From the NCBI GenBank assembly GCA_022482625.1, contig JAKVOU010000001.1, positions 3,210,784 through 3,274,783 on the forward strand: 64,000 nt of DNA, written 5' to 3'. Each line of letters opens with the position of its first letter. Positions within the stretch are counted from its first letter, which is position 1. The notes beneath the pieces are model-generated. The model was not told the origin of the DNA, did not search any database, and was given only the letters and a program-made list of their open reading frames with translations. Shown one piece after another: positions 33,677-43,470 of this stretch. Origin of the DNA: Spirochaetia bacterium (GTDB taxonomy: Bacteria; Spirochaetota; Spirochaetia; Sphaerochaetales; Sphaerochaetaceae). The position numbers and the translations under genes are program-made.

Positions 33677-34909
33677 ATGTTTGAAATATTGAAGAAAGGG
33701 CAGGGAGGCGTTACTGCCGCCAAGGGCTTCTCGGCAAGTGGAGTTGCCTGCGGCCTGAAGAAACGGAAGAAGGACATGGCAATGATCTATAGTGCAGTTC
33801 CCTGTACGTTTGCCGGAGCTTTTACTACTAACCTTGCTGCAGCAGCTCCTGTTGCATGGGATAGAAAGCTTGTTGCTGAAAGTACCACCTGCCAAGCCAT
33901 TGTCGTCAACAGTGGCAATGCCAATGCCTGTACCGGCGAAAAAGGTTTGTCCGATGCACATGATATGGCAGAAATCACTGCTGAAGCACTTGGTATAGCG
34001 GGCAAGCAGGTGCTTGTCTGCTCAACGGGTGTCATAGGCGTTCCGATGCCGATGGATACCATAAGGAAAGGTATAGGTTCCTGCATCGAAGCCTTGGGAA
34101 CAGACTTGTCCCATGGCTTGGATGCTGCCACGGCAATCCTTACTACCGATACCCACGACAAGCAGGTAGGCGTTACTTGTAAGATCGGAGGGAAGACAGT
34201 AACTATCGGAGGCATGGCAAAGGGGTCAGGGATGATCCATCCGAACATGGCTACGATGCTCAGCTTCATTACTACCGATGCCTGTATTTCAAAATCTGCC
34301 TTGCAGAAACTTCTTGGGCCTACCATTGCCCAGTCTTACAATATGATCAGCGTCGATGGGGATACCAGTACGAATGATACGGTACTGGTCCTTGCAAACG
34401 GACAGAGCGGCGCCACAGAACTTGAGGAAGGCTGTGAAGGATGGGAAGATTTCAAGGATGCCTTTACCTACGTCCATACCTATCTTGCAAAGGAAATTGT
34501 CCGTGACGGGGAAGGGGCCGGAACGTTCATTGAAGTTACGGTCCGGGGCGCACGCACACTCAAGGATGCAAGAACCTTGGCAAGGTCCGTTGTCAGCTCC
34601 AATTTGGTAAAGGCTGCGTTTTTCGGCAGCGATGCAAACTGGGGACGGGTCGTCTGTGCAATGGGGTATAGCGGGGTCGATTTCGGCATAGGTCATCTCA
34701 AGCTTTCCTTTGTCAGCGGAAAGGGAGAGGTGCTGGTTGTCGACAAAGGCCTTCCCATTCCGTTTGATGAAGACTTTGCCAAGCAGATCCTGTTGGAAAA
34801 GGAAGTCAAAGTTGTGGCAGAGCTGAAAGACGGCGATGCCACAGCAACTGCATGGGGCTGTGACCTTACGTATGACTATGTCCGTATCAACGGTGATTAT
34901 AGGAGCTGA
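33677..34909 (+). CDS. argJ: Glutamate N-acetyltransferase / ornithine acetyltransferase
   Basis: Transfers acetyl from N-acetylornithine to glutamate, recycling the acetyl group. The 410-residue precursor cleaves itself before the Thr of HPNMATMLSF (near residue 190) into two chains; that motif and the NSGNANACTG oxyanion region are intact. Whether it is also bifunctional (using acetyl-CoA) cannot be read from sequence, but no argA or argE is in the window. The start at 33677 is chosen because the upstream codons overlap argC and the protein family begins at FEILKKGQGGVTAAKGF. Confidence 0.94.
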   Translation: MFEILKKGQGGVTAAKGFSASGVACGLKKRKKDMAMIYSAVPCTFAGAFTTNLAAAAPVAWDRKLVAESTTCQAIVVNSGNANACTGEKGLSDAHDMAEITAEALGIAGKQVLVCSTGVIGVPMPMDTIRKGIGSCIEALGTDLSHGLDAATAILTTDTHDKQVGVTCKIGGKTVTIGGMAKGSGMIHPNMATMLSFITTDACISKSALQKLLGPTIAQSYNMISVDGDTSTNDTVLVLANGQSGATELEEGCEGWEDFKDAFTYVHTYLAKEIVRDGEGAGTFIEVTVRGARTLKDARTLARSVVSSNLVKAAFFGSDANWGRVVCAMGYSGVDFGIGHLKLSFVSGKGEVLVVDKGLPIPFDEDFAKQILLEKEVKVVAELKDGDATATAWGCDLTYDYVRINGDYRS

Positions 34910-34912
34910 AGG

Positions 34913-35797
34913 GTGAAGGATTCAATTGAAAAGGCAGAGGTATTGATTGAGGCCATTCCTTATATCCAGAAATTTTCGGGTTGCACCGTAGTGGTAAAGT
35001 ATGGCGGTTCTGCTATGGTCAACCCTGAATTGAAGAAGTCGGTGGTCAAGGATCTTGCCATGCTTAAGTATCTTGGCCTCAATATTGTTGTCGTCCATGG
35101 CGGAGGGAAGGATATTTCCTCATTCCTTGAGAGAATCGGCAAGAAGAGCAAGTTCGTTGACGGACAGAGAGTAACAGATGAAGAAACTGCGGCCGTTGCT
35201 GAAATGGTGCTTTCCGGTTCGATTTCAAAGATGATAGTCCAGGAACTTGAGGATGCCGGTATCATGGCTGTGGGGATCAATGGGAAAGATGGGCATTTGC
35301 TTCAGTGCAGCAGAAAGCCCGGACCGAAAGGTGAAGACATCGGTTTTGTCGGTGAGGTGGAGCATGTCAATACTTCCTTGGTCAGGAACCTGATGAGCGA
35401 AGGTTATGTTCCTGTTGTTTCACCTGTTGGTTTCGGTAATGACGGAAAGACCTATAATATCAATGCTGATTACTGTGCTTCCGCTCTTGCAGGAGCCTTG
35501 GGAGCCCAGAAACTTGTCTTCCTTACCGATGTCGAAGGCATTCTGAGGGATAAGGATGATCCATCGACCAGGATTGCCCGTCTGACCAGAAGTCAGGCTG
35601 TTGATTATCTGGCCAATGGTGTCATAAAGGGCGGAATGATTCCGAAGGTAGAATGTTGCCTTTCTGCCCTTGAGCATGGGGTAACTTCCGTCCACGTATT
35701 GGATGGGCGGCTTCCACATTCCATGTTGCTTGAAATCTTTACGACAAAAGGAATCGGAACGATGGTAGTCAAGGATGACGAGGAGAACCAATTATGA
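34913..35797 (+). CDS. argB: Acetylglutamate kinase
   Basis: Phosphorylates N-acetylglutamate, often the arginine-inhibited step. The 294-residue protein has VVVKYGGSAM near 26-35, VVVHGGGKDI near 60-69, the N-acetylglutamate region DGQRVTDEET and the ATP site NINADYCASALAGALGA plus GGMIPKVECC. The N-terminal helix (KAEVLIEAIPYIQKF) is the type present in arginine-sensitive hexameric enzymes. It starts with GTG, with AGGAG seven bases upstream, and overlaps argD by 4 bases (ATGA). Confidence 0.94.
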   Translation: MKDSIEKAEVLIEAIPYIQKFSGCTVVVKYGGSAMVNPELKKSVVKDLAMLKYLGLNIVVVHGGGKDISSFLERIGKKSKFVDGQRVTDEETAAVAEMVLSGSISKMIVQELEDAGIMAVGINGKDGHLLQCSRKPGPKGEDIGFVGEVEHVNTSLVRNLMSEGYVPVVSPVGFGNDGKTYNINADYCASALAGALGAQKLVFLTDVEGILRDKDDPSTRIARLTRSQAVDYLANGVIKGGMIPKVECCLSALEHGVTSVHVLDGRLPHSMLLEIFTTKGIGTMVVKDDEENQL

Positions 35798-36990
35798 GTG
35801 ATATGCAAGAACTTATATCGGAAGGACAGCAGTTCGTTGCCCATACCTATGCACAGGTCCCTGTGGTGTTCAAGAGTGGGAAAGGTTGCTGGCTCTATGA
35901 TGTAGATGGAAAGGCGTACCTTGATTTTGTCGGTGGAATTGCCGTCAACATACTGGGATATGGAAATGAAGGCTTGATGTCTGCCTTGAAGAAAGTGCTT
36001 GAAGGTGGAGTCCTGCACTGTTCCAATCTCTATTGGAACGAACCCGAAATCACTGCAGCAAAGAAACTGGTAGCCCTTTCAGGAATGGACAATGTGTTTT
36101 TCTGCAACAGTGGTGCTGAAGCAAATGAGGCTTCCTTGAAACTTGCCAGGAAATATGGAGCCCTGCATGGGGGAAAATATAAGATTATCAGCATGCAGCA
36201 TTCCTTCCATGGCCGGACTTACGGTGCTATTACGGCTACAGGGCAAGAAAAATACCATAAGAATTTCCAACCATTGCTTTCCGGCATTGAGTATGCTATC
36301 TTCAATGATCTGGATTCAGTCAAAGCCTTGGTCGATGAGAAGACTTGTGCGGTATTGGTCGAACCTATTCAAGGTGAGGGTGGCGTCATCCCTGCAACTG
36401 TAGAATTCCTTGAAGGTCTGAGAAAGCTTTGTGATGAAAAAGGTCTCCTGCTGTTGTTTGATGAGGTGCAGTGTGGCATGGGCAGAAGCGGTTACCCGTT
36501 CTGCTTCCAAGGGTATGGCGTTCAGCCGGATGTAGTGGCCTGTGCCAAGGCTGTTGCAGGCGGTGTACCTTGTGGTGTCATGCTCAGTCAAGGAAAAGCC
36601 AGTACCGTATTCGAACCAGGAGATCATGCCTCGACGTTCGGAGGAAATTTCCTTGCGGCAACGGGTGCCAGCTATATAGCAGATATCCTTGCTGATCCTG
36701 CCTTCTGTGCATCAGTGAGGGCGAAAGGTTCCTATCTCAAGCAACAGCTGGAGAAGTTTGTCGAAAAGTATCCGGCACTCTGTGTTTCGGTCCGTGGCAG
36801 GGGACTCATGCTTGGTCTGCAACTTGCGATTCCTCCTAGAAAAGTTGTTGATGCTGCTTTTGAGAAACAACTTTTGGTGCTTAGTGCAGGTAGTGATGTG
36901 CTGCGCTTCGTTCCGCCTTTGATTGTTTCCAAGGAAGATATTGACAGGTGTATTGCTATCCTTGATGAGGCCTTTGCCTCATTGGCATAA
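35794..36990 (+). CDS. argD: Acetylornithine aminotransferase
   Basis: PLP-dependent class III aminotransferase, 398 residues. Marks: FLDFVGGIAVNILGY, NSGAEANEASLKLARKY, HSFHGRTYGAITATGQ, LLFDEVQCGMGRSG (Asp for the PLP nitrogen) and the PLP Lys in VVACAKAVAGGVPCG (normally xLAKGLGGG), followed by FGGNFLAA. It may also serve in lysine synthesis as succinyl-DAP aminotransferase. Last gene of argCJBD, followed by a terminator. Confidence 0.94.
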   Translation: MSDMQELISEGQQFVAHTYAQVPVVFKSGKGCWLYDVDGKAYLDFVGGIAVNILGYGNEGLMSALKKVLEGGVLHCSNLYWNEPEITAAKKLVALSGMDNVFFCNSGAEANEASLKLARKYGALHGGKYKIISMQHSFHGRTYGAITATGQEKYHKNFQPLLSGIEYAIFNDLDSVKALVDEKTCAVLVEPIQGEGGVIPATVEFLEGLRKLCDEKGLLLLFDEVQCGMGRSGYPFCFQGYGVQPDVVACAKAVAGGVPCGVMLSQGKASTVFEPGDHASTFGGNFLAATGASYIADILADPAFCASVRAKGSYLKQQLEKFVEKYPALCVSVRGRGLMLGLQLAIPPRKVVDAAFEKQLLVLSAGSDVLRFVPPLIVSKEDIDRCIAILDEAFASLA

Positions 36991-37007
36991 TCTGCTTTCA
37001 TTTTGAT

Positions 37008-37046
37008 AAAAGATCCGACTTGTTTGTTGGGTTGGATCTTTGTTTT
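37008..37046 (+). terminator. Terminator of argCJBD
   Basis: AAAGATCC (37009-37016) pairs with GGATCTTT (37034-37041), extended inside the loop by wobble pairs, then GTTTTAC. It lies between argD and the convergent sulfatase remnant. Confidence 0.65.
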
Positions 37047-37132
37047 ACAAAATAGTTATTTATAGAAAGCGTAATTGATTTTGTGACTAAAATCCCAGTT
37101 ATTACTATATTAGTTCAATATATCAATCCTTT

Positions 37133-38700
37133 TTAGGAATTATAGTTTGGAATCTTATTTTCAGTATCACAGAGGATGTTGTCAGCCAACTGTACGGTTG
37201 GTTCATCAGTTGTTGCCAGTTTTATTTCTTTTTCAAGCGGTATCATGGACTGACGTTCCCAATCTTTGAGATGACTTGGGAAAACAGGGAAATTCCTTTC
37301 CTTGAAAGGTTGTGGGACATAAGGTGGCAGGATGCCCAGTTTGTCTTGTTGTACCATTCCGGGATGTCCCCATTCTTTTTCCTAATTTTTTAGTTCTTCA
37401 TAGTATGGTCTGCTAATTTCTGTATATGTATCCTTTTGATCACAAAGGAGGTTTTCCGCTTCATTACCTGCTTGTGTAAGGTCAAACAGTTCCATCTGTC
37501 CGTCACCGAAAAAGTAATTGAACTTGAATTTCCCGTCTGTGATGCTGAGCCATCTTTTATTCCCCTGATTATATTCTATGATTTCCTTGTTTCTGTCTCT
37601 TTTCTCTTCCGAGGAGAAAAGGCTTTCTCCTGGCAGTTTGATTTCAGCAGGATAAGAAACTTGGGTTATGTCCAGGAATGTCGGTAAGATATCATATAAA
37701 TCAATGAAAGCATTGTCACTGACCTGAAGTTCGTTTTCCTTAGGAGGTTTGCAGATGAAAGGAATTCTGCATGCTTGATCATATGGTAGGAATTTCTGGA
37801 ATGTACCATAGTCGCCGAGCATTTCACCATGGTCTGAAGTGAAGATGACCAACGTATTGTCGTAAAGGTCTTTTTCCTTAAGCTTATCGATGATTTTTCC
37901 GATTTGGTAATCGACAAAAGCAACTGAACAGTGATAGAGCCTGACAGCTCTCCTGAATTCTTCACGGCTACTGAACTCTGCAATTGCCTTGTTTCCTTCT
38001 GCGATGGCACAGAGCGGAGTCTTTGATGCCAAAGGGGCAGGTAACTCTATATCATCATATAGATGCGCCCAGTCTGCCGGTACATTGAACGGGGGGTGGG
38101 GAGCAATGAAGGATGTCCAGTACATGAATGGCCTGGATCCATCCCTTTCTTCAAGGAGAGCAATGGTTTTGTCTGCCACAAAGGAAGAACCATGGAGTTC
38201 ATCTGGGAGCAAAGACTGTTGCGGCCGCATGTAGAGGTAATTTCTGACACCATGGACAGAAGCTATATTTCCATAGCCATTTGCAGCCAAATACTGCAGA
38301 TATTCATCGTCTTCCCTGTATTTTGGGTATTCTTCCATGAGATACATTCGATTGAATCCATGGCTGCAACGTACCGGGGCAAAGTGCATTTTCCCTATTG
38401 CGACCGTATCATAGCCTGCATTGTTCAAGAGTTCGGAAAGGCCGGAATATTATAGGGAAGATGTTTTTCATCATTGAAATAGTTATGGTCAAAGCCATGG
38501 AACCGGCTGGGAAGACCGGTCAGAATACCATGCCTTGCGGGGATGCATGCAGGATTTGGGGAATATGCATTGGAAAATAATTTTCCGTCAGCTGCCAAGG
38601 CATCCAGATGCGGCGTCTTGAGCTGAGGATAGCCATAGTAGCCCAAGGTATCTTTTCTTTGTTGGTCGGTAGTAATGAATAGTATGTTCGGTGTTTTCAT
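37133..38700 (-). pseudogene. Sulfatase, disrupted by a frameshift and an in-frame stop
   Basis: Together the pieces make a type I sulfatase of about 520 residues that would hydrolyse sulfate esters. The N-terminal 90 residues include the formylglycine site CIPAR in NPACIPARHGILTG and the metal site ITTDQQRKDTLG. A one-base deletion near 38440-38448 then shifts the frame; the sequence continues as LLNNAGYDTVAIGKMHFAPV to the metal-binding FTSDHGEMLGDYG. A TAG at 37384-37382 interrupts LKN/EKEWGHPGM, after which 80 more family-like codons follow to a TAA at 37133. No signal peptide is evident. At least two lesions make a functional protein unlikely. Confidence 0.85.
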
Positions 38701-38810
38701 CTATGTGAGGTGTCCTTGTTCCTTATGGTTTGTTTTATTGGATTTCCGTTGTCGGCTGGGATGGAACTTACGTCGTTTCCATAGGCAATGGGCTTCGCAA
38801 GCAGATTTTG

Positions 38811-39918
38811 CTAGATTGTTTTATGACTATTGATCATATTTATATGTTCATCTTTGTCATTGATGTGATCAAATAGGAAAACCGGCTTTTTTTTATTGAT
38901 GACCAGTTTCCATCTGCCATTGAAAATCATCTGGTCTTCTTTGTACTGGCTGACGATTGATTCTCTTTTTCTGTTTGAAAGAAGGCTTGTCCCTTCCATT
39001 GGAAAATCTGGTTCAATATCTTGGCTGTCTAGGATAGTCGGTCCTAGATCGATAAGTGAAACCAAATCTTGGCAGACAGCACCTTTTCTGTCATCCAATC
39101 CTTTGATGACCAATGGTACTTTGACGGCAGGATCTGTGAAATTTTTCTTGTAAAGTCTGCCGTAATCACCGTTCATTTCACCATGATCGGAAGTAAAGAC
39201 AATGAGGGTATCATCATAGAGTTTCCTGTCTTTCAAAAGCTGGAATATCTGTCTGATCTTTGTATCTATCATTCGGACTTTGCCTGCATAGTTTTTCCTT
39301 AGTGCAATTGCTTCTTCCTGCATGATATCAGGATATGGTTTTTGATCATCCCATGAACAAGGTTTTCTGGAAGGCTCGTCCTGAAGTTTCGGACGGGGAG
39401 CCGGAAAGAAATCATTATCGAATGGTTCGCTGTACTTACGTGGACTGTCCCAAGGATCATGCGGACCGACAAAACTGACAGCACAGAAAAAAGGTTTGCC
39501 AACATCTACGGCTTCAAGATATTCCATTGCTTTGTCCGCCGGATAGACATCTGGGTTGAGATGTTCCGGTAGGATTGACGGAGTATCCCGCCGATGTTTG
39601 TTGTCATATCTTTTCTTTTAAGTTACTTTCATAATCATTGACGAGCCTTGCTTTTTCAATTTCCTGATGGAGGTATGATTTAAGCTTACATAGAGTCCTA
39701 GGCCCTGGAATTTCGTCTATGACATCGATACCGAGCTCATGTTGGTAGCCTTCCATGTTCCTCTTGTCAGGATATGCACCATTGTAGCTGTAGTCATGCG
39801 TCTTCCCGAAGGTACTTGTTTCATAGCCGACTGTCTGCAACTGCCGTATCCAGTTCCCAAGTCCGAGATTGACGATAAGAGGTGAATTGTCCATGATGCC
39901 CAGTTGTCTGGGATAGAG
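38811..39918 (-). pseudogene. Second sulfatase, 5'-truncated and frameshifted
   Basis: The C-terminal two-thirds of a sulfatase. It begins abruptly at GLYPRQLGIMDNSPLIV (about 39915), which in intact sulfatases follows the formylglycine motif, so the N-terminal 60-70 residues with the active-site Cys are gone. The frame breaks near 39604-39612 (LKEKI-stop versus KRYDNKHRRD) and resumes through MEYLEAVDVGKPFFCAVSFVGPHDPWDSP to the metal motif FTSDHGEMNGDYG. The missing 5' end is replaced directly by the Crp-type regulator remnant, which indicates a deletion. The protein cannot be active. Confidence 0.85.
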
Positions 39919-40490
39919 TCCTGAGACTCATGTTGATTTCCTAGGCCAGTTTTTCCTTTGTAATGGGAATTCTATATTTTCTTTTGGAGTTGATATCATT
40001 TCCATAGGTAAGGAACAGGTAGTTGAGTAGGATATGCCTGTTCGTATATGCCCCGCTGTTGCCCATTGAGGAAATGGATGGATACATTCGCTTTGCAAAA
40101 TAGGTCACGGCTGTCTTGTATGCACTGAAGTCATTCTCAACCCACTGCCTGAAATCTGATTTTGTCATTCGTAGAAAAACTGATGGCTTTGTTGTTTCTA
40201 CCGTGGAGGTTGCATACTTTTCTTCTGCAAAAAATTCCAATAGACCTGTAAATCCGGGAGCTTGCGTTACTGCAAAAGAAAAACTTCTGCCATTTTCATA
40301 CTCATTCAGTACCTGTATCTCTCCTTCAAGCAGTATGTATATGTATTTGTTTTCCATTCCCTTCTGAATTACGGTTTCATTTGCAGGCAACGAAAGGAGT
40401 TCTCTTAGTTCTGCTATATCGGCAGGTAGCTGTTTGAACAGGTCTCGGCACCATTGTTTTTTTTTCGATGTATTGCTCAATCTGAATCAT
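39908..40490 (-). pseudogene. Crp/Fnr-family regulator remnant
   Basis: A cyclic-nucleotide-binding-type domain (IQKGMENKYIYILLEGEIQVLNEYENGR; FTGLLEFFAEEKYATSTVE) followed by a helical linker and the beginning of the HTH (IPITKEKLA). There a TAG (39943-39941) interrupts; in the same frame EINMSLRTLSQ continues the HTH before the sequence turns into the sulfatase remnant. At the 5' end the likely start ATG (40490, MIQIEQYIEKK) is out of frame by one base at a run of nine As; a TTG at 40480 opens the downstream frame. So there are up to three lesions. It probably once controlled the sulfatases. Confidence 0.75.
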
Positions 40491-40764
40491 GTGTCAATTA
40501 TAGAAATTGTATGGCACAAAACAATGTCAAATGGCAGATTATCAATATTGTTTGCTGAAATATCTGATTTGTGCATTATTTTTCTTATATATAAAGGACT
40601 AACGATTCTTTTTTATAGTTTTTTGGTTGAAGATATTTCTGTTTTTGCTACTTTATTGCCTTTACCTATGGCAGTGTTTGGCAGTTTTTTGTTTCAGGAA
40701 TGTTTCCGTGAAGATTGTCTGTAGACCATACGAGTGCGACTGAAGAAAGTAGAGAAAGGGACAT
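40491..40764. other. Intergenic, AT-rich, no supported gene
   Basis: Upstream region of the regulator remnant. TATAAT on the minus strand at 40502-40497 ends only seven bases before the ATG at 40490, where no ribosome-binding site exists, so the old regulator transcript may have been leaderless. Otherwise nothing is recognisable up to the tRNA terminator. Confidence 0.4.
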
Positions 40765-40791
40765 AAAAAGACTCCCTACGCATGTAAGGAG
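40765..40791 (-). terminator. Terminator of the tRNA-Asp gene
   Basis: On the minus strand an 8-bp stem with one G-U pair (40791-40784 with 40779-40772, four-base loop) is followed by GTC and a T5 run (40769-40765). Confidence 0.75.
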
Positions 40792-40798
40792 CCTTAAG

Positions 40799-40872
40799 CG
40801 AGAGCGACGGGTATCGAACCCGCGATCTTCGGCGTGACAGGCCGACGCGATAACCAGCTTCGCTACGCCCTC
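40799..40872 (-). tRNA. tRNA-Asp (anticodon GTC)
   Basis: A complete 74-base cloverleaf on the minus strand: acceptor GAGGGCG/CGCTCTC with one G-U, D arm AGCGAAGCTGGTTATCGC region, anticodon stem TCGGC/GCCGA with loop CTGTCAC giving anticodon GTC, T arm CGGG-TTCGATA-CCCG, discriminator G. CCA is not encoded. It is a single gene with its own terminator, not in an rRNA operon. Confidence 0.95.
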
Positions 40873-41000
40873 GAACTTGTGTTAACATATCTGAAAGAAG
40901 TCCTGCTGTCAATACCCTTTTTAAAAGTCGTTGATAAATCGTCTGTCACATGGCAAGGAAAGTGGATTTTGTCTAGGGCTGTGCTGTTTTCTGGTTTTTC

Positions 41001-42884
41001 CTACTGACGATTTCTAAGCATTCTCATTGCATTGAGGATTGCCAGCATGCTTACTCCGACATCTGCAAAGACTGCCATCCACATGGTAGCTAGCCCAAAT
41101 GCACCAAGGATCAGTATGGCTATTTTTACTGTCAGGGCAAATACAATATTCTGTCTTGCAATTCTTACAGTCTTGCGGGAAATCCTGATTGCCTGAGGAA
41201 GCGTTGCAAGGTCTTCACCCATGACAACCATATCACTTGCTTCAATTGCAGCATCACTGCCCAGTGCTCCCATGGCAATGCCTACATCGGCGGTAGCGAT
41301 TACCGGAGCGTCATTCATTCCATCTCCGATGAATGCTACGGTGCCGCCTTGCTGCTTGATCTTGACAACCTCAGCTACCTTTCCTTGAGGAAGCAGCTGT
41401 GCCTTCGCCTCATTGATGCCGACTTCTGCTGCAACTTTGTCTGTATTGGCCTGACTGTCTCCGCTGAGCAGGTAGGTACGTCTGATCCCCAATCGCTTGA
41501 GTGCCTGGATGACCTGATCAGTATCTTTCCTCAATATGTCTCCGATTCCTACAGTACCTAGGTACGTACCCTCAGCGGCTACGTGTATGAGTGTTGCTAC
41601 GGAAGCCATCGGTGCGATTTCATCGTAAGGAAGAGCTACCTGCAGTTGCTTCATGAATTTTTCATTGCCCACCTGGATGAGTCTGCCATCGATTTTTGCT
41701 TCCAACCCCATACCTGCGAATTCTTTTGTTCCTGAAAGATGCCGTTGTGCTTCCAGGTCAGTGGTCAGTGAATAATGTCTGTCCTTTCTGATTGTTTGCT
41801 GGTTTGCTTCCCATTCTCCTATGATGGATCTTGCAATAGGATGGTTGGACTTGCTTTCTGAAAGTGCAGTGAGCCAGAGCAAGTCTTCTCTACTTGTGTT
41901 TTTTGCCGTATATATGCCGATCAATGAAAAACTACCTTTTGTAATGGTTCCTGTTTTGTCAAATGCTACGTAAGTGACTTTTGCGAGCTTGTCCATGAAG
42001 CTTGATCCCTTGACCAGTATGCCTTTCTTTGCCAGAGCACCTATACCGGCAAAAAATGTCAACGGTACCGAAATGACCAGGGCACAGGGACATGATACGA
42101 CGAGAAAGACAAGTGACCGGTAGATCCAGGTATCCAGTGGCTTTCCGAGCAAAAGGACAGGTATTGCAGTGAGGGCAATTGCCGAAAAGACGACAATCGG
42201 AGTATATACCTTTGCAAAGCTGCTTATGAATGTTTCGCTTTTTGATTTTTGCTTCCTGGCTTGTTCGACAAGCTGAAGTATCCTGCTGCTTGTTGATTGG
42301 CTGAATGATTTCACAGTCTTTGCCTTGATTAGGCCATCATTGTTGATCATGCCGGAAAGCAGCTCGGTTCCCGGTATTGCCTGCATAGGCATTGCTTCCC
42401 CTGTAAGAGATGAAGTATCGACTGAAGACTTTCCTTCTTCAACGAGACAGTCGATCGGGACCCTCTCTCCTGGTTTGATTTCCAGCAGTTCCCCGATGAG
42501 TACGGTAGCAGGGGCTACCGACAGGACCTTACCATTCCGATAGACTGTTGCTTTGTCACTTACCATTTTTCTCAGGGCGTCGATGGACTGGTTTGACCGG
42601 TGCATTGCCCTGTGTTCCAGATATTCTCCCAGCTGGTAAAAAAGCATGACCGCAGTACCTTCAGCCATTTGCCCAAGGGCAAAAGCTCCCAAGGATGCAA
42701 TGGACATCAGGAATATTTCATCCATGAAGTCTATTTTCTTCATACCTTTGATTGCCTTCCATAGGACATCATAGCCACTGATGAGATAGGCTATGATGAA
42801 AAACTTTTGATTTAAAAGGAATCCTAGGGTGAACAGGATACTGCTGGCGACCAGCCTTGTCTGAATATTTGGTTTTTTTTTCAT
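41001..42884 (-). CDS. Heavy-metal P1B-type ATPase (Zn/Cd/Pb exporter-like)
   Basis: A 627-residue inner-membrane pump. Seen in order: several membrane segments, the actuator motif SSLTGEAMP near 158, the metal-site membrane helix VSCPCALVIS (CPC), the phosphorylated Asp in AFDKTGTITKG, the nucleotide-site SESKSNHPIARS (HP motif) and the hinge FIGDGMNDAPVIATADVGIAMG. The final membrane helix has FADVGVSMLAILNAMRMLR, whose Asp is typical of the Zn2+/Cd2+ subgroup. There is no N-terminal metal-binding (CxxC) domain, making it a short form. It is controlled by two palindromes in front of it, probably bound by the ArsR-type protein encoded 586 bases upstream. Confidence 0.93.
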   Translation of the reverse strand: MKKKPNIQTRLVASSILFTLGFLLNQKFFIIAYLISGYDVLWKAIKGMKKIDFMDEIFLMSIASLGAFALGQMAEGTAVMLFYQLGEYLEHRAMHRSNQSIDALRKMVSDKATVYRNGKVLSVAPATVLIGELLEIKPGERVPIDCLVEEGKSSVDTSSLTGEAMPMQAIPGTELLSGMINNDGLIKAKTVKSFSQSTSSRILQLVEQARKQKSKSETFISSFAKVYTPIVVFSAIALTAIPVLLLGKPLDTWIYRSLVFLVVSCPCALVISVPLTFFAGIGALAKKGILVKGSSFMDKLAKVTYVAFDKTGTITKGSFSLIGIYTAKNTSREDLLWLTALSESKSNHPIARSIIGEWEANQQTIRKDRHYSLTTDLEAQRHLSGTKEFAGMGLEAKIDGRLIQVGNEKFMKQLQVALPYDEIAPMASVATLIHVAAEGTYLGTVGIGDILRKDTDQVIQALKRLGIRRTYLLSGDSQANTDKVAAEVGINEAKAQLLPQGKVAEVVKIKQQGGTVAFIGDGMNDAPVIATADVGIAMGALGSDAAIEASDMVVMGEDLATLPQAIRISRKTVRIARQNIVFALTVKIAILILGAFGLATMWMAVFADVGVSMLAILNAMRMLRNRQ

Positions 42885-42897
42885 CTGTACTCCGATT

Positions 42898-42961
42898 CAT
42901 TTGAATATCTATTCAAATGATTTCTGGTCCAACTATATATGAATAACTGTTCATATGTCAA
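42898..42961 (-). promoter_or_regulatory. Promoter with two ArsR/SmtB-type operators
   Basis: On the minus strand TTGACA (42961-42956), 18 bases and TATAGT (42937-42932). The spacer holds operator 1, ATATGAA-N6-TTCATAT (42937-42956). Operator 2 lies between promoter and gene: half-sites CATTTGAATA and TATTCAAATG separated by 2 bases (42898-42919). Both match the 12-2-12 pattern of ArsR/SmtB metal sensors. A bound repressor would block polymerase at two points; metal would release it. Confidence 0.7.
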
Positions 42962-43470
42962 TAGGCAAATTGTCTGAAAAGAAAATTTCGTTTTTTGAGG
43001 TGTGATTTAAAAAGATGTATATAGAAGTTCTTGCAGCATGCGCAAAGATGCATCGGTCTTTCAGGTTCTCGGATATACTGCTATGGTTCCGTAAGCATCG
43101 ACAGCGACTGTACCGCCACGAAGCAGAAAAGGAAAGTGCTTCAGGCCAACATATCTCATTTTATATCTGATCTGTTATTTTGGTTCTATTTGGCAAATGC
43201 ATTCCCTTTTTTTTATGATGAAACTGAACAAACCCTTCTGCGGTCATTAGCAATTATATGGTAGATAGAGAAAAATGATTTTTGTTTTTCTCTTGTCCTG
43301 TTCGTGAGAAGGGTAGGAGAAAAAATGCTTTGAAAAACAACAGGGATTGCAAGGCTAGTAAAGGCAAACTGGAAAAATGTGGGTGAAGTAGGATTCATAT
43401 GAAGAAAAACCGATGGTTGCTTATCCAAGATCGGAAAAATACTGTTTTGGAAGTTTATACTGAGGTGGAT
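42962..43470. other. Intergenic region between metal ATPase and its regulator, no supported gene
   Basis: About 500 bases. A 51-codon plus-strand frame (43015-43170, MYIEVLAACAKMHRSF) and short minus-strand frames exist but have no recognisable domains and poor ribosome-binding sites. This may be remnant DNA. No metal-chaperone CxxC motif was found in any frame. Confidence 0.4.

Noticed and set aside
43015-43170. A 51-codon plus-strand frame beginning MYIEVLAACAKMHRSF next to the metal ATPase operators
   Set aside because: The first residues faintly recall small thioredoxin-like proteins of metal loci, but the CxxC is missing and the rest does not fit; kept only as part of the unexplained spacer.
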